Notes: generated by a model from the sequence alone, not told the origin. Positions 33,801 to 44,107 are shown, counted from the first letter of the stretch. The stretch: DNA of 64,000 nt from Actinomadura craniellae (GCF_003289645.1 NZ_QLYX01000001.1:186001-250000), one strand, 5' to 3'. Translations and numbers: made by a program.

Positions 33801-36800
33801 GGCCCGGCACCGACGACCCGTGCCAGCGCCGCGATCGTCCGGGCGTCGAACAGGTCCCGCAGCGACAGCCCCGAACCCAGCCGGGCGTTCACCCGCGCGA
33901 CCACCCGCGTCGCCAGCAGCGAGTTCCCGCCCAGCCGGAAGAAGTCGTCGTTCACTGACAGTTCGCGGTCCAGGTGTAGGACGTCGCGGAAGAGGTCGGC
34001 GAGTTCGCGTTCGGTCTCGCTTTCGGGTGCCCGTCCGTCCGTGGTGGTGAGGTGTGGTGTGGGGAGTGCTCTGCGGTCGAGCTTGCCGTTGGAGGTGCGG
34101 GGGAAGGCGTCCAGTGTGGTGAAGGTCGCCGGGACCATGTAGTCGGGCAGGAGCCCGGCGACGTGCGTACGGAGGTCGTCGGTGTTGTCGCCGGTGTTGT
34201 CGGTGGTGGTGATGTAGGCGGCCAGGTGCTTGCCGCCGGCGGGGTGGTCCAGGGCGACGACCACCGCGCCGGTGACGGCCGGGTGCCGTTCCAGGGCGTT
34301 ACGGACTTCTTCGAGTTCGATGCGGTATCCGCGGACCTTCACCTGGTCGTCGGCGCGGCCGACGAAGTCCAGCACCCCGTGGGTGTTCCAGCGGACGAGG
34401 TCACCCGTCCGATACAACCGCCCACCGTCGTTGCTGAAAGGATCGGCGATGAACCGGTCGGCCGTCAGGGCACCCCGCCCGGCATAACCCTCAGCCAACT
34501 GCACCCCACCCACATACAACTCACCCACGACACCCGGGGCCACCGGTCGCAGCCAGGTGTCCAGGACCCGGACCTGGACACCTGGCACCGGGGTACCGAT
34601 GGTGGTGGCGTCGCCGGTGGCGGTGGTGGTGGCGTCGCCGGTGACTTCGGTGGAGCCGTAGAAGTTCCGTAGCACCGCGCCCGGTACGGCCTGCCGCATC
34701 GCCTCGACTGTGGCCGGCGCGAGTACCTCGCCTGAACACACCCACTGCCGCAGCGATCCCAGAGAGCCCGCTGCGTTGGGGATCCGGGTCAGTACGTCGG
34801 CCAGGCTGGGCACGGTCAGCAGGTGGGTGACCTGGTGGCGCTCCACGATCGCGGCCAGGGCCATCGGGTCCGCGGCGGCATCGTCGTCGGCGATGACCAG
34901 GGTGGCGCCGGCGGTCAGTGGGGTGAGGAGTTCGGTCACCGCGTCGACGAACCCGACGCTGCTTTTGGCCAGGGCCCGGTCCCCGGGACCGAACCCCAGG
35001 AGTTCGGCGCCCCAGATCAGCCGGTTCACCACCGCCCGGTGCGAGAGCACGACCCCCTTCGGGCGACCGGTGGTGCCCGAAGTGAAAATCACGAACGCCG
35101 CGTCCCCCAACGGCGCCGCGTCCCCCAACGGCGCCGTGTCCCCCGACGATGCCGCGTTTCCCGAGGATGCTGTGGCCCGGCCGGTCATCTCCAACTCACC
35201 CGAGCCGGTCGCCTGGAGCTCGCCCGGGCCGGTCACCACGACGGTGGCGTCGGAGTCTGTGAGGATCTGCCGTATCCGCTCGGCGGGGTAGGCCGGGTCG
35301 ACCGGCACGCATACCGCCCCCGCCCGGAGTACCCCGAGTACCGCGATGACCCGGTCCACCGAACGCGGCATCACCAACGCCACCCGGCCACCGGCACCCA
35401 CACCCGCCTCCACCAGAGCACCGGCGAAGGCGTCCACCCGCGCGTCGAGTTCGGCGTAGGACAAGGAAGCCCCCTCGCCCGACAGCACCGCGACCGCCTG
35501 CGGGGTCGCCTCGATCTGTTCCCGCAGCAGCCCGTCCACCGACACCTTGGCGGAGGTGGGTGGTGTCATGGCGGGTGAGGGTGCTGGGAGCAGGTTCAGT
35601 TCGGCGACGCGGGTGTGCGGGTTGGTTGCGAGGGTGTTCAGGGTTGTGTGGAAGACGGTCAGGAACCGTTGGGCTGTGGCTGGGTCGAACAGGTCGGTGG
35701 CGTAGCTCAGGAAGCCGGTGACGGCATCCGGGGTTTCGGTCAGGTACAGGTCCAGGTCTGTTTTCACGGCGCCGAGGGACGCCCGTTCCATCTGGGCCTG
35801 CATGCCGGGGAACTGTGGTTTCAGCACGGTGTGGTCGGCCAGGTGCCGGTAGGTGAGCAAGATCTGGAACACCGGGTTGCGGCCTGCTGCGTGTTCGCCG
35901 CCGGCGGCTGCGATTTGCTCGAAGGGTGCGGCCTGGTGCGCCAGCCCGTCCAGGACCACGTTGCGGGCTCGGGTCAGGACGTCGGCCAGTCGGTCGCCGG
36001 GCCCGATTCGGTGCCGGAAGGGCAGGGTGTTGAGGAAGTAGCCGATCAGGTCTTCCAGGCCGTCTTCGGTTCGGCCGCCGACCGGGGAGCCGATCACGAT
36101 GTCGTCCCCGCCGCCCAGCGCCGACACGCTCAACGCGGCCGCGGCCTGAACGACCATGAACATCGTCACGCCCCGCGCCTCGGCTAGCGTTCGCAGCGCG
36201 GTGACCGTGCCCGGGTCTACGGTGAATTCGAGGTCGGTGCCGGTGTGTGAGGGCACCGCCGGAGGTGGCCGGTCCGGGCTGATTCCTGATTCCGGTGGGG
36301 CGTCGGCCAGGGCGCTTTGCCAGTAGTTGAGCAGCCGGTGTGATTCCGGGCCGTTGAGTACCGTCCGCTGCCATAGTGCGTAGTCGGTGTATTGCACCGG
36401 CAACGGCGCCCACTCCGGCGGGCCGCCCTCAACCCGGGCCCGGTAGGCGGTCGACAGGTCACCCAGCAGTGCGGGGAAGGACCATTCGTCCACCGCGGAG
36501 TGGTGGATCGCCAGTGCCAGTACCCACTGTGTGTCTGCGGTCCGCAGCAACGCCGCGCGGATCGGGATCTGCGACCCCAGCACGAACCCGGCCCGCACGA
36601 CCTCCGCCAGCCGTGCCTCTGAGAAGTCCTCCACCACCAGCGCAAGCCCGGCAACCGCCTCCTCCGCGGGAACAACGACCTGGCACAGTTGTCCGTCCCG
36701 CTCCACCAGCAGGGTCCGCAGCACCTCGTGGCGGGACACCACGTCCCGGACCGCCGCCCCCAGCGCGGCCTCGTCCACGTCCCCGGACAGCCGCAGCACG

Positions 36801-39800
36801 ACCGGGACCACATAGCGCCCGCCCGGCCCGCCGAGCTGGTCGATCACCCACAACGACTGCTGACCGTAGGAGACCGGCAGCACCTCGGGCCGCGGAACCG
36901 CACCCACCCGCACCGTCCCCGGCCGGGCAGCACGACCGGCATCGACGACCCGGGCCAGGCCGGCGATCGTCGGAGCATCGAACACATCCCGCAGCGACAG
37001 CCCCGAACCCAGCCGGGCGTTCACCCGCGCGACCACCCGCGTCGCCAGCAGCGAATGCCCACCCAACCGAAAGAAATCGTCGTTGACCGACAACTCGCGG
37101 TCGAGGTGCAGGACGTCGCGGAAGAGGTCCGCCAGTACGTGTTCGGTCTCGCTTCCGGGCTCCCGCCCGTCCGCGGTGGTGATGTGCGGTGCGGGCAGTG
37201 CTCTGCGGTCGAGCTTGCCGTTGGGGGTGCGAGGAAAGGCGTCCAGTGTGGTGAAGGTCGCCGGAATCATGTAGTCCGGCAGGAGCCCGGAGACGTGTGC
37301 GCGGAGGTCGTCGGTGTTGTCGCCGGCGTTGTCGGTGGTGGTGATGTAGGCGGCCAGGTAGGTGCCGCCGGCGGGGTGGTCCAGGGCGACGACCACCGCG
37401 CCGGTGACGGCCGGGTGCCGTTCCAGGGCGTTGCGGACTTCTTCGGGTTCGATCCGGTATCCGCGGATTTTGATCTGGTCGTCGGTGCGGCCGATGAAGT
37501 CGAGTGTGCCGTGGGTGTTCCAGCGGACGAGGTCACCTGTCCGGTACAGCCGCTCGCCGTCGTTGCCGAAGGGGTCGGCGATGAACCGGTCGGCGGTCAG
37601 GGCGCCACGCCCGGCGTAGCCTTCGGCCAGTTGCACCCCGCCCACGTACAACTCGCCGACGACGCCCGGGGCCACCGGCCGCAGCCAGGAATCCAGCACC
37701 CGGACCTGGACGCCGGGGACGGGGCCGCCGATAGTCGTCCCGTCGGCGGTGGCCTCGTTGGCGTCGGCGTCGGCGTCGGCGGTGGTGGCGTCGCCGGTGA
37801 CTTCGGTGGAGCCATAGAAGTTCCGCAGCACCGCACCCGGCGTTGCCTGCCGGATCGCTTTGATGGTGGCCGGCGCGAGGATTTCGCCTGAGCAGACCCA
37901 GTGCCGTAGCGAGGCCAGGGCTGTGGTCGCGTCGGGAACCCGGGCCAGTACGTCGGCCAGGCTGGGCACGGTCAGCAGGTGCGTGACCTGGTGGCGCTCC
38001 ACGATCGCGGCCAGGGCCACCGGGTCCGCCGCGGTGTCGTCGTCGGCGACGACCAGGGTGGCGCCGGCGGTCAGTGGGGTGAGCAATTCGGTCACCGCGT
38101 CGACGAACCCGACGCTGCTTTTGGCCAGGGCCCGGTCCCCGGGACCGAACCCGAGGAGGTCGGCGCCCCACACCAGCCGGTTCACCACCGCCCGGTGCGA
38201 GAGCACGACCCCCTTCGGGCGACCGGTGGTACCCGAAGTGAAGATCACAAACGCCGCATCCCCCGAGGACGCAGCGGCCCGGTCGGTTACTTCAAGCTCA
38301 CCCGGGCCGGTCGCCTGGAACTCACCCGGCCCGGTCACCACGACGGCGGCGCCGGAGTCTGCGAGGATCTGCCGTATCCGCTCGGCGGGGTAGGCCGGAT
38401 CGACCGGGACGCATACCGCGCCCGCCCGGAGTACCCCGAGTACCGCGATGACCCGGTCCACCGAACGCGGCATCACCAACGCCACCCGGCCACCGGCACC
38501 CACACCAGCATCCGCCAAGGAGCCGGCGAACGCGTCCACCCGCGCATCCAGTTCCGCGAACGACAGGGAAGCCCCCTCGCCCGACAGCACCGCGACCGCA
38601 CCCGGAGTCGCCTCGACCTGCCGCCGCAGCAACCCGTCCACCGACACCTCGGCGGCGATATCCGGCGCCCTTCCCGCACCGGGCGGAGCGTTCCGCACGG
38701 GAAAGGCCGCTTCGGCGAGCTCGTGGAGGGTCGTTTCCGGGCCCGCATCGAGCGCCCGCTCGAGGAACAGGGTGAAGGCGGCCGCGTGCCGTTCCACGTC
38801 CGCCACCGAGATGATCGACTCGTGTCCGGCCAGCTCCAGGCGCAGCCCGGACACGGGATCGCGGTAGACCGACAGGTCCAGCTTCCCGATCTGCCCGGGG
38901 TTGACGGTCTCCACCGTCCCGACGACCTGATCGAATCGCGCGACGTACTCGAAGATCTTGATGTTGATGGACGGCAGCGTGAAGTAGGACGACTCGCTTC
39001 CCGGCCAGCTCCGGGCGATGTGGTGGTCCTCCGCCGCGGAATGCGCCTTCGCCTGCCGCATCTGCCGGCCGATGGCCTTCATCAGCTCCGCGAGCGTGTG
39101 GTGCGGACCGATCGGGGCGACCACCGGCAGCACGCGCGACATCGCGTTGGGCGTCCGCAGCAGGCCGGGGGTGTCCCGCATCATGAAGGGCACCCGCACC
39201 GCGAGGTCGGTCCGCCGCTCGGCGAGCGACGTGTAGAGCCCCCACAGGGCGATCAGGGCGTCGGTCCAGTTCGTGCGGGCGCCCCGCGAGAACGCCCGCA
39301 GCCGGTCGAACGTGCCGTCGGGCGCCGGTAGCCGGACAGGCCGGTAGGAGAACGAGAAGAGTTCGGCCGCAACGGCCGATGCCCGCTCCGGGGCGACGTC
39401 CACGTCCAACAGCCGGCGCCAGTACTCCACCGCGCCGGGCTCCGGGGCCACCTGGTCGTGTGGTGATGGCAGGACGTCCGCCAGCCGGCCGAACCAGGCG
39501 TCGGGAACGGGTTCGTCCCGGACGGCCGCCGAGTAGATCTCCGCCACGCGGCGGATGAACATCGTGACGCTGTACCCGTCGAGCAGGATGTTGTCCGCCG
39601 CGAAGAACCACGCCCAGGTCCCGTTCGCGCGCCGCAGCAACGAGGAAGCCGTGGACAGCTCCACCGCGGTCGCGGCGGGTTCGTCGAACGAGGCACGGAC
39701 CAGGTCCCGGATCGCCGCATCGCCGTGCGGCTCGTCCACCACGGTCGTTTCGAGGCGCCTCGCCGGGTCGACGCGCTGGAACGGGGTGCCCTGTTCCTCG

Positions 39801-39994
39801 TGGAACCGGACGCGCAGGGCGTCGGTCTCCGCGAAGGCACGGCCGACCGCGGCGGTGAAGGCGGCCGTGTCCACCGGGCCCGGCAGCCAGGTGATCTCGG
39901 CCGCACGGAACGCCGCCGGCGCGGCGAACAACTTGTGTGCGGCCCAGATGCCACGTTGGCTGGCGGACAGGGCCACCCGCTCGTCAGCGTCCAC
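29660..39994 (-). CDS. NRPS-1: three beta-alanine-type modules with a vestigial terminal epimerase-like domain
   Basis: This 3444-residue synthetase reads C1 (1-430) A1 (455-925) T1 (~975); C2 (HHSAVDEWS ~1165) A2 T2 (~2020); C3 (~2209) A3 T3 (LGGDS ~3048); then a degenerate C/E-like domain (3095-3444). C1 is EntF-like (INIKIFEY) but its HHxxxDG reads DNILLDG. All three A domains contain [22 protein letters not shown] and [11 protein letters not shown], giving pocket residues VDTLVSFGD plus the A10 lysine. Val235 with Asp236 is the recognised hallmark of beta-alanine activation. There is no thioesterase, so the chain must pass on to NRPS-2. The GTG start lies 17 bp after the AMP-ligase stop. 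Loading of beta-alanine is inference, strongly supported by panD in the same operon. Confidence 0.95.
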   Translation of the reverse strand: MDADERVALSASQRGIWAAHKLFAAPAAFRAAEITWLPGPVDTAAFTAAVGRAFAETDALRVRFHEEQGTPFQRVDPARRLETTVVDEPHGDAAIRDLVRASFDEPAATAVELSTASSLLRRANGTWAWFFAADNILLDGYSVTMFIRRVAEIYSAAVRDEPVPDAWFGRLADVLPSPHDQVAPEPGAVEYWRRLLDVDVAPERASAVAAELFSFSYRPVRLPAPDGTFDRLRAFSRGARTNWTDALIALWGLYTSLAERRTDLAVRVPFMMRDTPGLLRTPNAMSRVLPVVAPIGPHHTLAELMKAIGRQMRQAKAHSAAEDHHIARSWPGSESSYFTLPSINIKIFEYVARFDQVVGTVETVNPGQIGKLDLSVYRDPVSGLRLELAGHESIISVADVERHAAAFTLFLERALDAGPETTLHELAEAAFPVRNAPPGAGRAPDIAAEVSVDGLLRRQVEATPGAVAVLSGEGASLSFAELDARVDAFAGSLADAGVGAGGRVALVMPRSVDRVIAVLGVLRAGAVCVPVDPAYPAERIRQILADSGAAVVVTGPGEFQATGPGELEVTDRAAASSGDAAFVIFTSGTTGRPKGVVLSHRAVVNRLVWGADLLGFGPGDRALAKSSVGFVDAVTELLTPLTAGATLVVADDDTAADPVALAAIVERHQVTHLLTVPSLADVLARVPDATTALASLRHWVCSGEILAPATIKAIRQATPGAVLRNFYGSTEVTGDATTADADADANEATADGTTIGGPVPGVQVRVLDSWLRPVAPGVVGELYVGGVQLAEGYAGRGALTADRFIADPFGNDGERLYRTGDLVRWNTHGTLDFIGRTDDQIKIRGYRIEPEEVRNALERHPAVTGAVVVALDHPAGGTYLAAYITTTDNAGDNTDDLRAHVSGLLPDYMIPATFTTLDAFPRTPNGKLDRRALPAPHITTADGREPGSETEHVLADLFRDVLHLDRELSVNDDFFRLGGHSLLATRVVARVNARLGSGLSLRDVFDAPTIAGLARVVDAGRAARPGTVRVGAVPRPEVLPVSYGQQSLWVIDQLGGPGGRYVVPVVLRLSGDVDEAALGAAVRDVVSRHEVLRTLLVERDGQLCQVVVPAEEAVAGLALVVEDFSEARLAEVVRAGFVLGSQIPIRAALLRTADTQWVLALAIHHSAVDEWSFPALLGDLSTAYRARVEGGPPEWAPLPVQYTDYALWQRTVLNGPESHRLLNYWQSALADAPPESGISPDRPPPAVPSHTGTDLEFTVDPGTVTALRTLAEARGVTMFMVVQAAAALSVSALGGGDDIVIGSPVGGRTEDGLEDLIGYFLNTLPFRHRIGPGDRLADVLTRARNVVLDGLAHQAAPFEQIAAAGGEHAAGRNPVFQILLTYRHLADHTVLKPQFPGMQAQMERASLGAVKTDLDLYLTETPDAVTGFLSYATDLFDPATAQRFLTVFHTTLNTLATNPHTRVAELNLLPAPSPAMTPPTSAKVSVDGLLREQIEATPQAVAVLSGEGASLSYAELDARVDAFAGALVEAGVGAGGRVALVMPRSVDRVIAVLGVLRAGAVCVPVDPAYPAERIRQILTDSDATVVVTGPGELQATGSGELEMTGRATASSGNAASSGDTAPLGDAAPLGDAAFVIFTSGTTGRPKGVVLSHRAVVNRLIWGAELLGFGPGDRALAKSSVGFVDAVTELLTPLTAGATLVIADDDAAADPMALAAIVERHQVTHLLTVPSLADVLTRIPNAAGSLGSLRQWVCSGEVLAPATVEAMRQAVPGAVLRNFYGSTEVTGDATTTATGDATTIGTPVPGVQVRVLDTWLRPVAPGVVGELYVGGVQLAEGYAGRGALTADRFIADPFSNDGGRLYRTGDLVRWNTHGVLDFVGRADDQVKVRGYRIELEEVRNALERHPAVTGAVVVALDHPAGGKHLAAYITTTDNTGDNTDDLRTHVAGLLPDYMVPATFTTLDAFPRTSNGKLDRRALPTPHLTTTDGRAPESETERELADLFRDVLHLDRELSVNDDFFRLGGNSLLATRVVARVNARLGSGLSLRDLFDARTIAALARVVGAGPAEGPAPVRVGDVPRPEVVPVSFGQQALWLVDQLGGPGSRYVVPVVLRLSGDVDEAALGAAVRDVVSRHEVLRTLLVEWNGQLCQVVVSAEEAVAGLALVVEDFSEERLAEVVRAGFVLGSQIPIRAALLRVTGTEWVLALAVHHSAVDEWSFPALLGDLSLAYRARVEGGPPGWTPLPVQYADYALWQRTVFDGAELDRLLDYWRGALADAPPESGISPDRLPPAVPSHVGADLEFDVDPGTVTALRTLAEARGVTMFMVVQAAVALSVSALGGGDDIVIGSPVGGRTEDGLEDLIGYFLNTLPFRHRIGPGDRLADVLTRARNVVLDGLAHQAAPFEQIAAAAGGERAVNRNPVFQVLLTYRHLADHTVLKPQFPGIQTRTERASLGAVKTDLDLYLTETPEAVTGFLSYATDLFDPATAQRFLTVFHTTLNTLATNPHTRVAELNLLPAPSPAMTPPTPTEVSVDGLLRRQVEATPDAAAVIAGEFSLSFAELDARVDVFASALVEAGVGAGGRVALVMPRSVDRVIAVLGVLRAGAVCVPVDPAYPAERIRQILADSDAAVVVTGPDELEVTGQTAASSGDAAFVIFTSGTTGRPKGVVLSHRAVVNRLIWGADLLEFGPGDRALAKSSVGFVDAVTELLTPLTAGATLVIADDQTATDPMALAETVERHQVTHLLTVPSLADVLARTPNAAGSLGSLRQWVCSGEILAPATIKAIRQAAPGAVLRNFYGSTEVTGDATNTDANANANETTAGGTTIGTPVPGVQVRVLDTWLRPVAPGVIGELYVGGVQLAEGYAGRGALTADRFIADPLTDNGERLYRTGDLVRWNTHGVLDFVGRADDQVKVRGYRIELEEVRNALERHPAITGAVVVALDHPAGGKHLAAYITTTDNTDDNTDDLRTHVTGLLPDYMVPATFTTLDAFPRTPNGKLDRRALPTPHLTTTDGRAPESETEHVLADLFRNVLHLDRELSVDDDFFRLGGDSIFAARLVSAALARELSLTLQNVFEHRTVGGLAGALPAPPAGQVDQEPVPAPVSATLDRLRESGADPNAWVYTETFEVPGHPELRAAYAAVVAETDTLRMSVQCVNRRLWLSHILPAAPATVTELAPAGDADPAALRAAATDLVDITTGRPSALAFVRTPTRTVVSLAVHAGAADRASIHRLADALRSGSPAERTDTGLAPALEAVEEAGATTGTSGLDGWLDLLKHRAEIDQNVFAPGRAETFDWAGPGGEGTVRNALRRALWATGASTTGGLVDEEVALVAGTGSAPPGPFTATVPVPVDDEDRTVTVEFPLLRHHNQAGRRALRRAPSPHVLITRVHGPAADRPEGVETLYRAVIRYHLGPDATTITMLGFDASVTAAVRDALAGAVVTSI
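35103..35174. repeat. Four 18-bp tandem repeats in the NRPS-1 A2 domain
   Basis: Units at 35103-35120, 35121-35138, 35139-35156 and 35157-35174 encode hexapeptides of the [12 protein letters not shown] type immediately before the A3 core motif [10 protein letters not shown]. The sister A domains have a single such unit, so this is a lineage-specific expansion in a linker. Confidence 0.85.
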
Positions 39995-40011
39995 CCGAAA
40001 CGTTCGTCCTT

Positions 40012-41643
40012 TCAGTTCTGCGGAACCCGTTGCAGCCGCTTGCTCACCTTGCCGACCGCCGTCTGCGGGAACTCGGCGACGACGTCCAGCGCGTCCGGCA
40101 GCTTGTACGAGGCGAGGCCCCGGTCGCGGAGGAACTTCCGGATGGCGGCCAGTTTCAGCGTGGCCGGGTCGGCCTCCGCCCGCGGGATCACGAACGCCTT
40201 GACGCGCTCGCCCAGGATGGCGTCGGGGATCCCGACGACGGACACGTCGTGCACCCCCTCGTGCCCGAGGATGAGGTTCTCCACCTCCTCGGGCGCGACC
40301 TTCTCCCCGCCCCGGTTGATCTGGTCCTTCGACCGCCCCACCACGGCCAGGTAGCCGTTCTCGTCACGCTCGACGATGTCGCCCGTGCGGTAGAAGCCGT
40401 CGGGGGTGAAGCTGCGGGCGTTCTCCTCGGGATTGCGGAAGTAGCCACGGATGGTGGAGGGGCCGCGGGTCAGCAGGTGCCCCGGCACGCCGGGCGGTAC
40501 CGCCTGACCGCTGTCGTCCACGATGAGCAGTTCGTCGCCCGGTGAGATGGGGCGGCCCTGGCACCGCACGCTCGTCTCCTCGTCGACGTCGAACCGGTTG
40601 TAGTTGACCAGCCCCTCGGCCATGCCGAAGCCCTGTTGCAGGATGACGTCGAGTTCGGGCCGCACTCGCCGGGCCGCCTCGATGCTGAGCCTCGCCCCAC
40701 CGACGTGCAGGCTCTCCAGGCTCGACAGGTCGTAGCGCTCCTTGAGCGAGGAGTTCAGCCAGGCCAGGAGGAGCGGCGGGACGATCGACGACTGGGTGAC
40801 CCGGTGCCGCTGGATGAGCGGGAACACGGTGTCGGGGCTGCCGTTGTGGGCCAGCACCACGGTTCCACCGGCGCTGAGAACGCTCAGGAAACCCGGGGAC
40901 CGCACCGACATGCTGTGGCACAGCGGCACCGCGGTCAGCTGCACGGAGTCTTCGGTGATGCCGCAGAGCGGGATGCTCGCCCGGACGGAATGAAGGTAGG
41001 TCTCGCTGGTGTGCGGGATCAGCTTGGGCTGCCCCGTCGTGCCGCCGGACAGTTGCAGCAGGGCGACGTCGCCCGGCAGGGACCGCCGCTCGTGGGGCAG
41101 CGGATCGTGCGCCAGCAGGCGGTCGAGGTCGGCGCCGCCGCCGTCGGCGTCGAGCACCACGGTGTGCTCCAGGCTGGGCCACGTCGCTTTCAGCTCCGCC
41201 GCCAGCGCGGCCAGATCAGCTCCGTCGTGCCGTGCGACGGTGACGTAGACGCGGGCCTCGGTCACCTCGACGAAGTGCTCGATCTCCGTACGCCGGTGCG
41301 CCGCCGGCGCGAAGACGGGGATGGCGCCGAGCTCCCAGAACGCGTAGACGAACGCGATGAACTCGGGGATGTTCGGCAGGTGCACGACCACCCGGTCGCC
41401 GCGGCCGACGCCGAGGTGGCGCAGACCCGCGGCGATCCGGAGGATCCGGTCACCGAGCTCCGCGTAGGTGAGGCTGGTCTCGCCCGCGACGATCGCCGTC
41501 TTTCCGGGGACCCGCGCGACGGTGGCGAACAGCGGCTCCGGAAGCGTCTGGTCGGTCCAGAACCCCGCAGCGCGGTAGCGGGCGGCGGTCTCGGCGGGGT
41601 AGGGCACGAAACCGTCGAGGGAGAGCGGCTCGAGGACGGTCAT
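40012..41643 (-). CDS. Aryl-AMP ligase (EntE/DhbE family) loading the aryl carrier protein
   Basis: This 543-residue adenylation enzyme activates an aryl acid as the adenylate and transfers it to the carrier protein encoded at 9059-9295. Diagnostic motifs are [20 protein letters not shown], the aryl-ligase block [39 protein letters not shown] and the C-terminal [20 protein letters not shown] and TAVGKVSKR. The conserved HN of the aryl pocket (HNYPLSSPG in DhbE) reads HSMSVRSPG here, so the pocket Asn is Ser and the acid may not be plain 2,3-dihydroxybenzoate or salicylate. The ATG at 41643 overlaps the panD stop by one base. No dihydroxybenzoate or salicylate synthesis genes are visible, so the acid must come from elsewhere. 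Confidence 0.92.
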   Translation of the reverse strand: MTVLEPLSLDGFVPYPAETAARYRAAGFWTDQTLPEPLFATVARVPGKTAIVAGETSLTYAELGDRILRIAAGLRHLGVGRGDRVVVHLPNIPEFIAFVYAFWELGAIPVFAPAAHRRTEIEHFVEVTEARVYVTVARHDGADLAALAAELKATWPSLEHTVVLDADGGGADLDRLLAHDPLPHERRSLPGDVALLQLSGGTTGQPKLIPHTSETYLHSVRASIPLCGITEDSVQLTAVPLCHSMSVRSPGFLSVLSAGGTVVLAHNGSPDTVFPLIQRHRVTQSSIVPPLLLAWLNSSLKERYDLSSLESLHVGGARLSIEAARRVRPELDVILQQGFGMAEGLVNYNRFDVDEETSVRCQGRPISPGDELLIVDDSGQAVPPGVPGHLLTRGPSTIRGYFRNPEENARSFTPDGFYRTGDIVERDENGYLAVVGRSKDQINRGGEKVAPEEVENLILGHEGVHDVSVVGIPDAILGERVKAFVIPRAEADPATLKLAAIRKFLRDRGLASYKLPDALDVVAEFPQTAVGKVSKRLQRVPQN

Positions 41644-42056
41644 CAAAGCTGCCTCGACGAGATCTGGTCGACCGCACCGGGCACCGGCTCCGCGGGGTCG
41701 TTCCCCAGCGCGACGATCCGGTTGTCGGCGTCGACGTGCACGATGCGCGGCTCGTAAGTGATCAGCTCGGTCTCCTCGGCGAGCATGTAGGACATGATGA
41801 TCACCAGGTCGCCAGGGTTCACCAGGTGCGCCGCGGCGCCGTTGATGCAGATCTGACCGCCGCCGGCGGTCCCGGTGATGAGGTAGGTCTCGATGCGGGC
41901 GCCGTTCGTGATGTCGACGACCTGAACTTTCTCACCTTCGACGAGACCGGCGGCCCGGACCAGATCTTCATCGATCGTGATCGAACCCACGTAATGCAGG
42001 TCGGCCTGGGTGACTGTGGCACGGTGGATTTTTCCGCCGAGGACGGTGCGGAACAT
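41643..42056 (-). CDS. panD: Aspartate 1-decarboxylase proenzyme supplying beta-alanine
   Basis: PanD converts L-aspartate to beta-alanine using a pyruvoyl cofactor made by self-cleavage before Ser25. The 137-residue protein carries [20 protein letters not shown] with the Gly-Ser cleavage site, NGARIETY, and [20 protein letters not shown], matching the family over its full length. PanD normally serves pantothenate synthesis near panBC. Here it is second in the NRPS operon, 27 bp after mbtH and overlapping the AMP ligase, which argues for a dedicated beta-alanine supply to the NRPS-1 modules with beta-alanine-type pockets. GGGAGAA precedes the ATG. A PanD homologue is, to my knowledge, also present in clusters for beta-alanine-containing madurastatin-type siderophores. 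Confidence 0.95.
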   Translation of the reverse strand: MFRTVLGGKIHRATVTQADLHYVGSITIDEDLVRAAGLVEGEKVQVVDITNGARIETYLITGTAGGGQICINGAAAHLVNPGDLVIIMSYMLAEETELITYEPRIVHVDADNRIVALGNDPAEPVPGAVDQISSRQL

Positions 42057-42083
42057 GGTGTTCTCCCTGGGGCGAGAAGTCGG

Positions 42084-42344
42084 TCAGTTGCCGGTGGGGG
42101 CCGAGTCCTGCGTCACGCCCTCTTGCTCGGCGATGAAGTCGCGAAGGGACTTGGGACGAAGGTCGGTCCAGGTCTTGTCGATCCAGGCGAGGACCTCCTG
42201 GCGGGGAGCCCCTTCGGAGGCGCCGAAGACGATCGTCCAGCCGCCGGGCACCGGCTTGAAGGTCGGCCAGAGGGAGTACTGCTCCTCCTGATTGACGAGG
42301 GCGTAGAAGCTGCCGCTGTCATCGTCAAAGGGGTTTTGAGGCAC
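42084..42344 (-). CDS. MbtH-like adenylation-domain chaperone
   Basis: MbtH-like proteins bind NRPS adenylation domains and are needed for their folding or activity. The 86-residue product has the family pattern NPFDDDSGSFYALVNQEEQY, SLWPTF, PGGWTIVFG and WTDLRPKSLRDFI. It starts at a GTG with GGGGGGAA upstream and is the first gene of the biosynthetic operon, roughly 70 bp downstream of the tandem iron boxes. It is the only such gene in the window, so it presumably serves all eight adenylation domains. Confidence 0.95.
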   Translation of the reverse strand: MPQNPFDDDSGSFYALVNQEEQYSLWPTFKPVPGGWTIVFGASEGAPRQEVLAWIDKTWTDLRPKSLRDFIAEQEGVTQDSAPTGN

Positions 42345-42411
42345 GGTTCCCCCCTAGGGGCTGGGTGAGGGTGCTCAAGGGCCTTCCCATCGTCGGACCG
42401 GACACGGCTTC

Positions 42412-42430
42412 TTAGGCAAGGTTTACCTTA
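42412..42430. promoter_or_regulatory. Iron box, proximal of a tandem pair
   Basis: The sequence TTAGGCAAGGTTTACCTTA fits the iron-box pattern TTAGGnnAGGnTnACCTnA. It lies 68 bp upstream of the mbtH-like start, and its centre is 20 bp from the next box, so two repressor dimers could sit on the same face of the helix. Confidence 0.75.
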
Positions 42431-42431
42431 G

Positions 42432-42450
42432 TTAGGCGAGCCTTGCCTAT
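42432..42450. promoter_or_regulatory. Iron box, distal of a tandem pair
   Basis: The sequence TTAGGCGAGCCTTGCCTAT matches the iron-box consensus in the TTAGG and CCTA arms, with a less symmetric centre. Next to the better box at 42412-42430 it suggests cooperative DmdR/IdeR control of the whole NRPS operon. Confidence 0.65.
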
Positions 42451-42510
42451 CTTGGTGATGTCCCTGTCTCATCGTCAAGCCCTGACGCCCCTTGCGTCTG
42501 GCCGGTTGCG

Positions 42511-42579
42511 GATGCGCTGTTGCCCTCGTTTGACGGGCACGGGTGGTGGAGAGGCACGGTTCGACGATCTTGTGAGGGA
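42511..42579 (+). repeat. IS-end-like repeat, copy 1
   Basis: About 65 bp (around CGTTTGACGGGCACGGGTG and GGTTCGACGATCTT) recur with roughly 75-80% identity and in the same orientation at 44970-45037. There the repeat precedes the start of an IS3-type orfA, so both copies are probably left ends of related insertion sequences. Confidence 0.65.
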
Positions 42580-42743
42580 AGTGGGGGGTCGACTTCGGCG
42601 GCGTCCGAGCTCACCAGCTTCACCACCTGGGCGCAGCGCCAGATCTGCTCGCCGCCGACCCGGCCCGCCGGTCGTGGCGGGGTGGAACACCGAAGAGGCG
42701 AACGCCCCGCGCCGCCAGTGCACGGCCTTGGCGTCGTGGCCGG

Positions 42744-42857
42744 GGAGAGGCGCCCCGGGACGTATCCCAGTACGGCGGCTGAGGTCTGGACCCGGGCACG
42801 GGTGGTCTTGGCGACGCTTTCGGCCTGGTTCAGGGCGTCGGGTGCTGATCTTCTCAT
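42744..42857 (-). pseudogene. LacI-family regulator fragment (helix-turn-helix remnant)
   Basis: About 38 codons read ALNQAESVAKTTRARVQ followed by VLGYVPGRLS, the recognisable second half of a LacI-type DNA-binding domain (hinge motif LGYVPN). An in-frame stop lies directly upstream of the ATG, and the effector-binding domain is absent, so this is a decayed piece only. Confidence 0.6.
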
Positions 42858-42913
42858 TTATGAGAGCTGCTGCCCCCCACCGTCGCAGGCCCCCTCGGTG
42901 AAGACCGCGTCGG

Positions 42914-44107
42914 TCACCAGCTAATGCGGCTGGGGTCGGCTGGATAGTCGGGCAGGGCCACGGTGCTGCTGACTTTCTCGCCCAGCTTGAGCATGCCGTT
43001 CAGGAACAGGCGCCGGGACAGCAGGGTGTTGCGGAGACGTATGCCGGTGGCGGTGGCGGGGGCGAGGAACTTCCCGGTGCGGTCACCGCCTGCCTGGCAG
43101 CCCTCGGCGTACTTGCGGAGCCTGTGCTCATAGCGGGCGAAGGCAGCCCGGTGATCGCCCTGGGCCCGCGCGAGTTCGCCGGCCAGGACGTACGCGGCGA
43201 CCACCGCGGTTCCCGTGCCCATGCCGCCGATGGTGGCCCCGCAGGCGGCGTCGCCGACGAGGCACACGCGCCCTGTGGACCAGGTGTCCACGTCCACCCG
43301 GCTGATCGAGTCGAAGTACAGGTCGGGGGCCTGGTGCAGCGAGGCGAGCAGGTGGGGCACCTCCCAGCCGAGGCCGGAGAACGCGTTGTCGATCACACGC
43401 TTCTGCTGTTCGGAGGCGTGGCGGTCATACGACAGTTCCGGCGCGGCGAAGACGAAGAACGCCCCTGCCCGTGCCGGATCTCGGTGGTCGGCGCCGACGG
43501 AGGCCAGTCGCCCCGGCACGTTGTACCCGACGGAGGTCTTTCCCACTCCCAGGTCGTTGGGCAGCTGCCAGGTGGCGGCGTAGTAGCCAAGGTGGCTGAC
43601 GTAGTCCTCCTCCGGTCCGAAGGCGAGGCGACGGACGTTGGAGTGCAACCCGTCCGCACCGATGACCAGGTCGAAGTCGCGCGAGATTCCGCTTTGGAAG
43701 TCGGCCCGCACGCCGGAGGAGGTCTCGGTGAGGCTGACGATCGAGTCGCCGAAGATGTACTCGGCCCAGGGGGCGCTGTGCTCGTGGAGAACTCGGGCCA
43801 GGTCTCCGCGGAGCACCTCTATCGCACCGCCGGTGAACTCGGCCGGCAGGTCCAGCAGGGTGTGGCCGCGTTCGTCAACAAAACGTATCGGGCTGCCGCC
43901 GGTCTGGATACGGCGCAGTTCGGGAAGCAGGCCCATGCGTTCCAGCACGGTCAGGTGCGTTTCGCCGCGGAAGTCGACGGCCTGACCGCCCTGGCGTAGG
44001 GCCGGGGCCAGTTCGACGACGGTGGGCTGGAAGCCGTGGCGCCCCAGCCAGTAGGCCAGCGCCGGACCGGCGATGCTCGCGCCCGAGATGAGGACGTTCC
44101 TGTTCAC
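42914..44107 (-). CDS. FAD-dependent aromatic-ring-type monooxygenase
   Basis: This 397-residue flavoprotein is of the PHBH/TetX class. The N-terminal Rossmann motif for FAD (NVLISGASIAGPALAYWL, GxGxxG variant), the central DG motif (DLVIGADGLHSNVRR) and the C-terminal GD motif (GRVCLVGDAACGATIGGMGT) are all visible. The GTG start at 44107 has GGAGGGAA upstream. It diverges from a TetR regulator, with two related operator-like repeats in the 103-bp gap, so it is probably induced by the regulator's ligand. The substrate is unknown; hydroxylation of an aromatic or polyketide-like compound, or antibiotic inactivation, is typical. Nothing ties it to the siderophore locus apart from proximity. Confidence 0.9.
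   Translation of the reverse strand: MNRNVLISGASIAGPALAYWLGRHGFQPTVVELAPALRQGGQAVDFRGETHLTVLERMGLLPELRRIQTGGSPIRFVDERGHTLLDLPAEFTGGAIEVLRGDLARVLHEHSAPWAEYIFGDSIVSLTETSSGVRADFQSGISRDFDLVIGADGLHSNVRRLAFGPEEDYVSHLGYYAATWQLPNDLGVGKTSVGYNVPGRLASVGADHRDPARAGAFFVFAAPELSYDRHASEQQKRVIDNAFSGLGWEVPHLLASLHQAPDLYFDSISRVDVDTWSTGRVCLVGDAACGATIGGMGTGTAVVAAYVLAGELARAQGDHRAAFARYEHRLRKYAEGCQAGGDRTGKFLAPATATGIRLRNTLLSRRLFLNGMLKLGEKVSSTVALPDYPADPSRISW

Larger units (their letters stand above)
42451..42913. other. Scarred intergenic region with mobile-element and regulator remnants
   Basis: No intact gene is supported here. The stretch holds an IS-end-like repeat (42511-42579) and the remnant of a LacI-family gene (42744-42857). 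It separates the siderophore locus from an unrelated monooxygenase gene and looks like an insertion/deletion scar. Confidence 0.6.
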
